Shown here piece after piece: positions 59,723-64,000 of a DNA stretch of 64,000 nucleotides (position 1 is the first letter of the stretch; every line of letters starts with the position of its first letter). The DNA is from Weimeria sp002480925 (lineage in GTDB: Bacteria > Bacillota > Clostridia > Lachnospirales > Lachnospiraceae), in the NCBI RefSeq assembly GCF_052064335.1, contig NZ_JBQHVU010000010.1:23365-87364 (forward strand), given 5' to 3'. The notes under the pieces are model-generated. The model was not told the origin of the DNA, did not search any database, and saw only the letters and a list, made by a program, of their open reading frames with translations. The position numbers were made by a program, and so were the translations under genes.

Positions 59723-60235
59723 ATGTACAGAGAAATAATGATGACGGCTTATCTGGCGAGCGCTACAGCCTGTGACCTGAAATGGCAGAGGATTCCCAAT
59801 GAGCTGATCTTATTCGGATATCTGCTTGCGGCTTTTTGCAGATGCTCGGAAGAGGGAATCTGGGGACTGGTAAAGGGGTTACTTTGCGGTACGGCAACGA
59901 TAGCTATGCTCTACTTTTTTTATCTGGCAGGGGCAGTAGGCGCCGGAGATATCAAGCTGTTCTCAGTGATTGGAGCTGTATACGGTATCGGCTTCATGTG
60001 GGCGAATGCCTTTTATGCGCTGCTTGCGGCCGGAGCAGCGGCCCTGGCCTTTGCCCTGTGGAAAAGACAGCTCTTTATCCGTTTTTATCTTCTCTTCAGT
60101 CACATATCAGCCTGTATCAGGTGTCGCAGATTTGTAAGCTACAGCGCTCTTGAGCAGGAGGGATATCTGCATTTTGCACTCTATATCTCACTGGGCTACC
60201 TGTTCATATTTTGTTTCAGAAAGGAGCTGCCATGA
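59723..60235 (+). CDS. A24-family prepilin peptidase (TadV/CpaA-like)
   Basis: 170 residues, about five or six membrane helices. Cleaves the leader of Flp-type prepilins. The two catalytic aspartates are visible: ATACDLKWQRIPN (about 13-25) and GAGDIKLF (about 75-82). It lacks the N-methylation domain, as is usual for the Tad/Cpa type. AAAGGGGGAG sets the start at 59723. The stop overlaps the next ATG, so translation is coupled. Confidence 0.9.
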   Translation: MYREIMMTAYLASATACDLKWQRIPNELILFGYLLAAFCRCSEEGIWGLVKGLLCGTATIAMLYFFYLAGAVGAGDIKLFSVIGAVYGIGFMWANAFYALLAAGAAALAFALWKRQLFIRFYLLFSHISACIRCRRFVSYSALEQEGYLHFALYISLGYLFIFCFRKELP

Positions 60236-61233
60236 AGAAGATAAGACTTCTTATAGCTGACACGGATCAAAGCTATCTGAATGCTCTGGTAAAGTATCTG
60301 ATAGGTACTGGAAACCAGTATGAGGTCACCGGGTATACGGATGTGGCAAGGTTTCTGGGGGAGGAAAATGATTTCGCGCTTGCTCTGCTTACAGGGGAGT
60401 TCATCGATGGCCTTAGGAGGCAGCCGCAAAGGAAGCGGCAGTTTGACAGGATACTGTATCTGAGCGATTCTCAGAGCGAGGGGGAAAGCGAGTATGAGAG
60501 GATCTATAAGTTCCAGAATATGAGCACATTCATAGAACAGATGAGAAAGGCAGTAAATGCCAGACCGGAGGGGGAGGGCAGGGAGATAAGAGAGAATGCC
60601 ACTCAGCATCTGAGGGTCATCTTTTCACCGATGCACCATGAGCTGTCGCTTCCGTTTTCTCTTTCTATGGCAAAGATCATCGGAGAAAGCCAACAGACCC
60701 TGCTTGTTGATATGGAGGATATATCGATCCTTGGACGCCTGCTCGAAAGGGAGCTTACAAGGGACCTGGGCGATTATCTCTATCATATAGCAGGACTTGA
60801 TTCGCCGGACGGCAATATGACTGATTTCCTCGGCTTCTATGAGAACTTTTATTATCTGGCACCTATGAAGGGACTTTCGGCACTTGCGGCAGTGACTCCT
60901 GATCAGTGGATCGCTCTTATAGATAATATCAGACGGTCAGAGTTCGACCAGGTGATAATGCTTATTGATTCGTCTGTAAACGGAATGGATGAGATCCTCC
61001 ATGCTGCGGACGATATCCTGCTTCTGGGAAAGCCGGGTGAGTACTATGCCCACAGCATGAGAGAGTTTACAAGAAGGCTCAGTGTAGAGGGACTTATGGA
61101 AAAATGCTCCCAGATGCTTTTGCCTATGTCGGCTCAGGCAGGAGCAGGCAGCATACCACAGGCCAGTACTATGATGAATGGGAACTTAGGAAGCTTTGTC
61201 CGCAGGGAGTTTACAAATGGAGCAGCTCTCTGA
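60232..61233 (+). CDS. TadZ/CpaE-like pilus assembly protein
   Basis: 333 residues. N-terminal receiver-like domain (KKIRLLIADTDQSYLNALVKYL, about 1-110) followed by a ParA/MinD-like fold with strands such as TLLVDMEDISIL and FDQVIMLIDSS. No intact deviant Walker A is seen, so ATPase activity is doubtful, as in several TadZ proteins. Localises Tad pilus machinery at the membrane. Sits between the prepilin peptidase and the CpaF ATPase, the usual order; overlaps both. Confidence 0.85.
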   Translation: MKKIRLLIADTDQSYLNALVKYLIGTGNQYEVTGYTDVARFLGEENDFALALLTGEFIDGLRRQPQRKRQFDRILYLSDSQSEGESEYERIYKFQNMSTFIEQMRKAVNARPEGEGREIRENATQHLRVIFSPMHHELSLPFSLSMAKIIGESQQTLLVDMEDISILGRLLERELTRDLGDYLYHIAGLDSPDGNMTDFLGFYENFYYLAPMKGLSALAAVTPDQWIALIDNIRRSEFDQVIMLIDSSVNGMDEILHAADDILLLGKPGEYYAHSMREFTRRLSVEGLMEKCSQMLLPMSAQAGAGSIPQASTMMNGNLGSFVRREFTNGAAL

Positions 61234-62194
61234 AAAAAACAGACAGCTGGCTGAAAGGATCCGCGAGGAGATAATAGGGGAGGCGGATCTGAGCAGGGAC
61301 CTAAGTGACCAGGAGATAAGGGAGCACATAAGAGAAAGGCTCCTTATCGAGGGACATGATAATGCTATCCCGCTCCATCAGAGGCTGGCGATGGAAAAGA
61401 GGATATTCAATTCCCTTCGCAGACTTGATGTGCTTCAGGAGCTCCTTGAGGATCCTGACATAACAGAGATAATGGTAAACGGTCCTGATAATATCTTCGT
61501 TGAGAAGGCAGGGAGGCTCTACAGAAGCCCGCTCAGGTTCTCTTCACCTGAAAAGCTCTCTGATGTAATCCAGCAGATAGCGGCCGAGCAGAACAAGATA
61601 ATAAACGAGTCATCGCCAATAGTCGATACCAGACTTCCGGATGGCTCAAGGATAAATATTATCCTGCCTCCGGTAGCTCTAAGCCAGGGGATCATCACCA
61701 TAAGACGCTTTCCCAAGGAGGCGATCACTATGGACCGGCTCCTGTCTTTTGGATCGATAAGCCAGGAGATAGTCGATTTCCTTAAGCTTTTAGTAAGGGC
61801 CAGATACAATATCTTTATCAGCGGAGGGACAGGAAGCGGCAAGACTACCTTCCTTAATGCTCTTACAGAATTTATCCCGCCGGCTGAGCGAGTCATAACG
61901 ATAGAGGACTCAGCCGAGCTTCAGCTTATCGGTCTTGACAACCTTGTAAGACTTGAGGCCCGGGATAAGAACCTGGAGGGAAACCTGGAGGTCACTATAA
62001 GAGACCTTGTAAGGGCAAGCCTTCGCATGAGACCGGACCGTATAATAGTTGGAGAGTGCAGAGGGGCAGAGGCACTGGAAATGCTGCAGGCTAGCAATAC
62101 AGGCCATCTTGGATTCCCTTCTTGCCTACACTGTCTCCATCGGAGAAATCGCTGTTACTGTCTACGTTTGCTACAATTACCTGCCCCGATTTAA
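61217..62194 (+). pseudogene. CpaF/TadA secretion ATPase, disrupted by an integrated element
   Basis: Hexameric ATPase that powers Flp pilus assembly. Present: N-terminal helical region, LQELLEDPDITEIMVNGPD, Walker A GGTGSGKTT (about 212), Asp box ITIEDSAEL, and Walker B RIIVGECRGAEALEML. The family reads on through N-T-G-H-x-G-S-x-x-T-x-H-A-N-S; here it keeps A-S-N-T-G-H-L-G and then switches to unrelated residues and stops 28 codons later. About 100 C-terminal residues are missing. The break coincides with the end of the serine recombinase gene on the other strand. Start at 61217 overlaps the tadZ stop region. Confidence 0.9.
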
Positions 62195-63740
62195 GGAGTA
62201 TTTCAATGTCTCCGTTCGGTGGCATATCAATCCTTTCGATATAGTTGAGGATTCTGTCACGGTCGATGCTGGTAAAGTTCCGAAGGTCTGCAATAGCAGC
62301 CCTGATGCTTGCAAGCTTCTCCGTAACATAGGAGTCATCAAGTTTGTTGTTTTCCTTATCGTTTATGGTCTCTGTCAGTCTGTCCGTCTCTTCCGTAATA
62401 TTGTTAATCTTGGCTTTGATACGGTTCTTGGCTGCTTCCGTGAGTCCACCTTCGGAAAGCTGGTCAATGAGGTTATCAAGCTGTTTCTCTCTTGATGCTC
62501 TCTGCTTCTTCAGTCTGTCAATTTCATCCCCGCTGTTCTGTGATGCTTCCACGATCTCCGTTAAAACCTTCTCCAAAGATATACAAACCTCTTCCTGCTG
62601 GTCGATGGTCTGCTTCAACGCCTTTTTGGTGATCTCTTCGAGGTCATGTTCATAAATCTGACGGATAGGATTCGGACAGTCAGAATGGCTTTTAATGCGG
62701 TACACCGGAACCGTCTTCTTTCTGTCGGCATATCCAAATTGGTATGGCTTGCCACAGACAGGGCAAAAAATTTTGCCGGCATAAAGGTGCAAGCCCTGAA
62801 AACGTGCCTGAACAGCCTTTTTGTCGGGTTTCTCATATACTGTTATTCTTGAATGGTGAATCCTCTGCGCCATTTCAAAGAGGTCTGTATCTACAATCTG
62901 AAGATCCGGACGTTCACAGAGTACCCATTGTTCCTTCGGAAGTTTGATGCGCTTTGACTTGGTACGACCGGTACCGAGCTTAGTAGTACGCTTGTTGATG
63001 TAAAACTTACCGATGTATCGTTCATCCTCGATGATGTTGGATACTGTACGACCGCAGATGTTGATACCTTCAGCCTTCAATGCCTTCTGAATGGAAGAGG
63101 GAGTTCCGTTTCGGTATACATAGTCCTCGAAAATCCTGCGGACAACTTCGGCTTGATCCTCATTGATGGTGATAGTCTTATCTTCACGGTGCCAGTCATA
63201 GCCATAGGAACAGTCTTTTGCACTGAGTTCTTTCTTCTCACAGCGGAGTTCCTGTGTTTTTCTGCCGTTGATACTCTGCTGTTTAACGAACTGGGCATCC
63301 ATAGCGTATTTAATACTGTGAAGAAGACCGGAGTTCATATCCTCGAAGTCATGGATCTGTCCGTCTTCCAAGGTAAGAACCGTTGCATCGTGTTCAATCA
63401 GCAGACTGTTCAGCATGAGAGAGTTCAGTTCATCACGGTTAAGACGGGAAAGTGCCTTGGTAATGATGAGATCGAACCCGTCTTCCGATAATTGCTGAAG
63501 CATTTCGTTGTATTGAGGTCTGGTAAAGTCGTTTTTACCGGAGATACCATCATCAATATAGGTAGCAATCAGTTTTACATTGGGATGATCCGCAAGATAT
63601 CCTTCTGCAAGGGCTACCTGATTGGAGCAGGATTCTTTCTGCCCTTCGTTATCAGTCGATACTCTGGCATAAATGACGGCACGGACCATATCTGTGCATC
63701 CTATCTGTAGTTTTTGTTTTAATTCTTCTGCGTAACTCAT
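62091..63740 (-). CDS. Large serine recombinase of an integrated element
   Basis: 549 residues. Catalyses site-specific integration and excision. Resolvase domain with the nucleophile Ser in IYARVSTD (about 24-31), SRLNRDELNSL, then a recombinase domain, a zinc-ribbon (FCPVCGKPYQ...SDCPNP), a coiled coil (about 400-490) and a C-terminal domain. The last codons (GLYC-stop) are read from cpaF sequence across the junction, so the frame is completed by host DNA. Positioned at the element's left end facing inward-to-outward, typical for such elements. The rest of the element lies beyond the window. Confidence 0.95.
   Translation of the reverse strand: MSYAEELKQKLQIGCTDMVRAVIYARVSTDNEGQKESCSNQVALAEGYLADHPNVKLIATYIDDGISGKNDFTRPQYNEMLQQLSEDGFDLIITKALSRLNRDELNSLMLNSLLIEHDATVLTLEDGQIHDFEDMNSGLLHSIKYAMDAQFVKQQSINGRKTQELRCEKKELSAKDCSYGYDWHREDKTITINEDQAEVVRRIFEDYVYRNGTPSSIQKALKAEGINICGRTVSNIIEDERYIGKFYINKRTTKLGTGRTKSKRIKLPKEQWVLCERPDLQIVDTDLFEMAQRIHHSRITVYEKPDKKAVQARFQGLHLYAGKIFCPVCGKPYQFGYADRKKTVPVYRIKSHSDCPNPIRQIYEHDLEEITKKALKQTIDQQEEVCISLEKVLTEIVEASQNSGDEIDRLKKQRASREKQLDNLIDQLSEGGLTEAAKNRIKAKINNITEETDRLTETINDKENNKLDDSYVTEKLASIRAAIADLRNFTSIDRDRILNYIERIDMPPNGDIEILLKSGQVIVANVDSNSDFSDGDSVGKKGIQDGLYC
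62098..62115. other. Left attachment junction (attL) in cpaF
   Basis: The cpaF reading frame leaves its family consensus after the codons for N-T-G-H (61-62 kb copy, near 62107-62113), exactly where the recombinase gene's 3' end lies. The crossover dinucleotide cannot be fixed without attR or an empty site. Confidence 0.7.
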
Positions 63741-63925
63741 AAGTTTCTCCTGTATTTCAAAAATCCTTCTTGTAGCGAATATATGTCTAATTGGAGCTGT
63801 TCCCGGATCTTACAAAAGTTCGCCGTTCTCCAGTGAACATCATTCAGATTATGGACAAGGAGCAGGTCGTATTTGTCTCTGTTGGCGATTGGTGCTAGAA
63901 TATAAATAGTACAAGTTAAAGTGAG
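63737..63925 (-). other. Open frame without a start codon ahead of the recombinase
   Basis: 63 codons open on the minus strand, ending in TGA that overlaps the recombinase ATG (ATGA). No ATG, GTG or TTG in frame; upstream is a TAA inside the TTATTCC palindrome. Readable segment: NRDKYDLLLVHNLNDVHWR. Could be a decayed small gene or chance. Confidence 0.3.
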
Positions 63926-63960
63926 TTATTCCAAGGAATAAGACTATAATAGAGATAGTC
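63926..63960 (+). promoter_or_regulatory. Promoter region with two inverted repeats
   Basis: TTATTCC-AA-GGAATAA (63926-63941), then GACTAT-AATAGAG-ATAGTC (63942-63960), which contains TATAAT (63945-63950) as a perfect -10. The first palindrome sits in the spacer and is a plausible operator for an element gene. Confidence 0.5.
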
Positions 63961-63976
63961 CCAGGAGGAACTCACA

Positions 63977-64000
63977 ATGGCTAGTAAACAACCTCAACAC
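63977..64000 (+). CDS. 3'-partial element gene
   Basis: ATG followed by seven sense codons (MASKQPQH) runs off the window. AGGAGG at 63963-63968 is a perfect SD. It lies on the element side of the junction. Nothing can be said about its product. Confidence 0.55.

Overview
The window looks like a chromosome segment of an anaerobic, fibre-degrading, Gram-positive member of Clostridia, most likely family Lachnospiraceae. The signs are a close cellobiose phosphorylase with its own sugar ABC importer and LacI-type regulator, the [FeFe]-hydrogenase maturase HydF, a long Gram-positive SRP RNA, Ig-like/FN3 and BspA-like leucine-rich-repeat surface proteins with a class B sortase, and an LTA-synthase-type enzyme. 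The species assignment is inference. The left edge cuts a surface-protein gene. The right edge lies inside an integrated element.

Layout. 1-5.9 kb: cell-surface block (Ig-like/FN3 protein, LRR protein, sortase B, LTA-synthase-like sulfatase). 5.9-13.7 kb: EamA transporter, membrane-anchored propeller protein, murC, a DnaA-box cluster, the primosome pair dnaD-like/dnaI-like, and PRPP synthetase. 13.7-16.8 kb: PAP2 phosphatase, glycosyltransferase, tyrS. 16.8-23.4 kb: a duplication-prone accessory locus with two mosaic copies of an AAA-ATPase/PD-(D/E)XK gene, the tail of a third copy, and small secreted or lipoprotein genes. 23.4-30.8 kb: Mn2+ riboswitch with mntP, a CaCA antiporter, then metG-tatD-rsmA-GIY-YIG-tadA-GNAT packed with overlapping starts. 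30.8-38.0 kb: cellobiose regulon, with cbp divergent from lacI-SBP-permease-permease around three matching operators. 38.0-45.3 kb: SRP RNA, hydF, a coiled-coil protein, an aconitase-family hydratase, a half-size EamA protein and an AI-2E-family permease. 45.4-59.3 kb: TPR/ATPase protein, glgB, DUF5711-like protein, cvpA, galM, rpiB, greA, tRNA-Ser, a tocopherol-cyclase-like protein, pfk, dnaX-ybaB-recR and a FliS-like protein. 59.7-62.1 kb: a Tad pilus operon (prepilin peptidase, TadZ/CpaE, CpaF). CpaF is cut by an integrated element whose large serine recombinase lies at the junction.

Two families of short repeats run through the gene boundaries. One is a composite element of GCTCGAA-rich blocks plus heptamer arrays (TGYGAGG), seen four times (15.2, 25.2, 40.5 and 59.4 kb). 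The other is a set of G-rich arrays with 7-nt period (AGGGNNN), mostly just after stop codons, several with four or more GGG runs. These repeats, the mosaic AAA/nuclease locus, and the serine-recombinase insertion that takes its last codons from cpaF are the parts most worth a second look.

Most functional calls rest on motifs and resemblance recognised by eye. No database search was possible.
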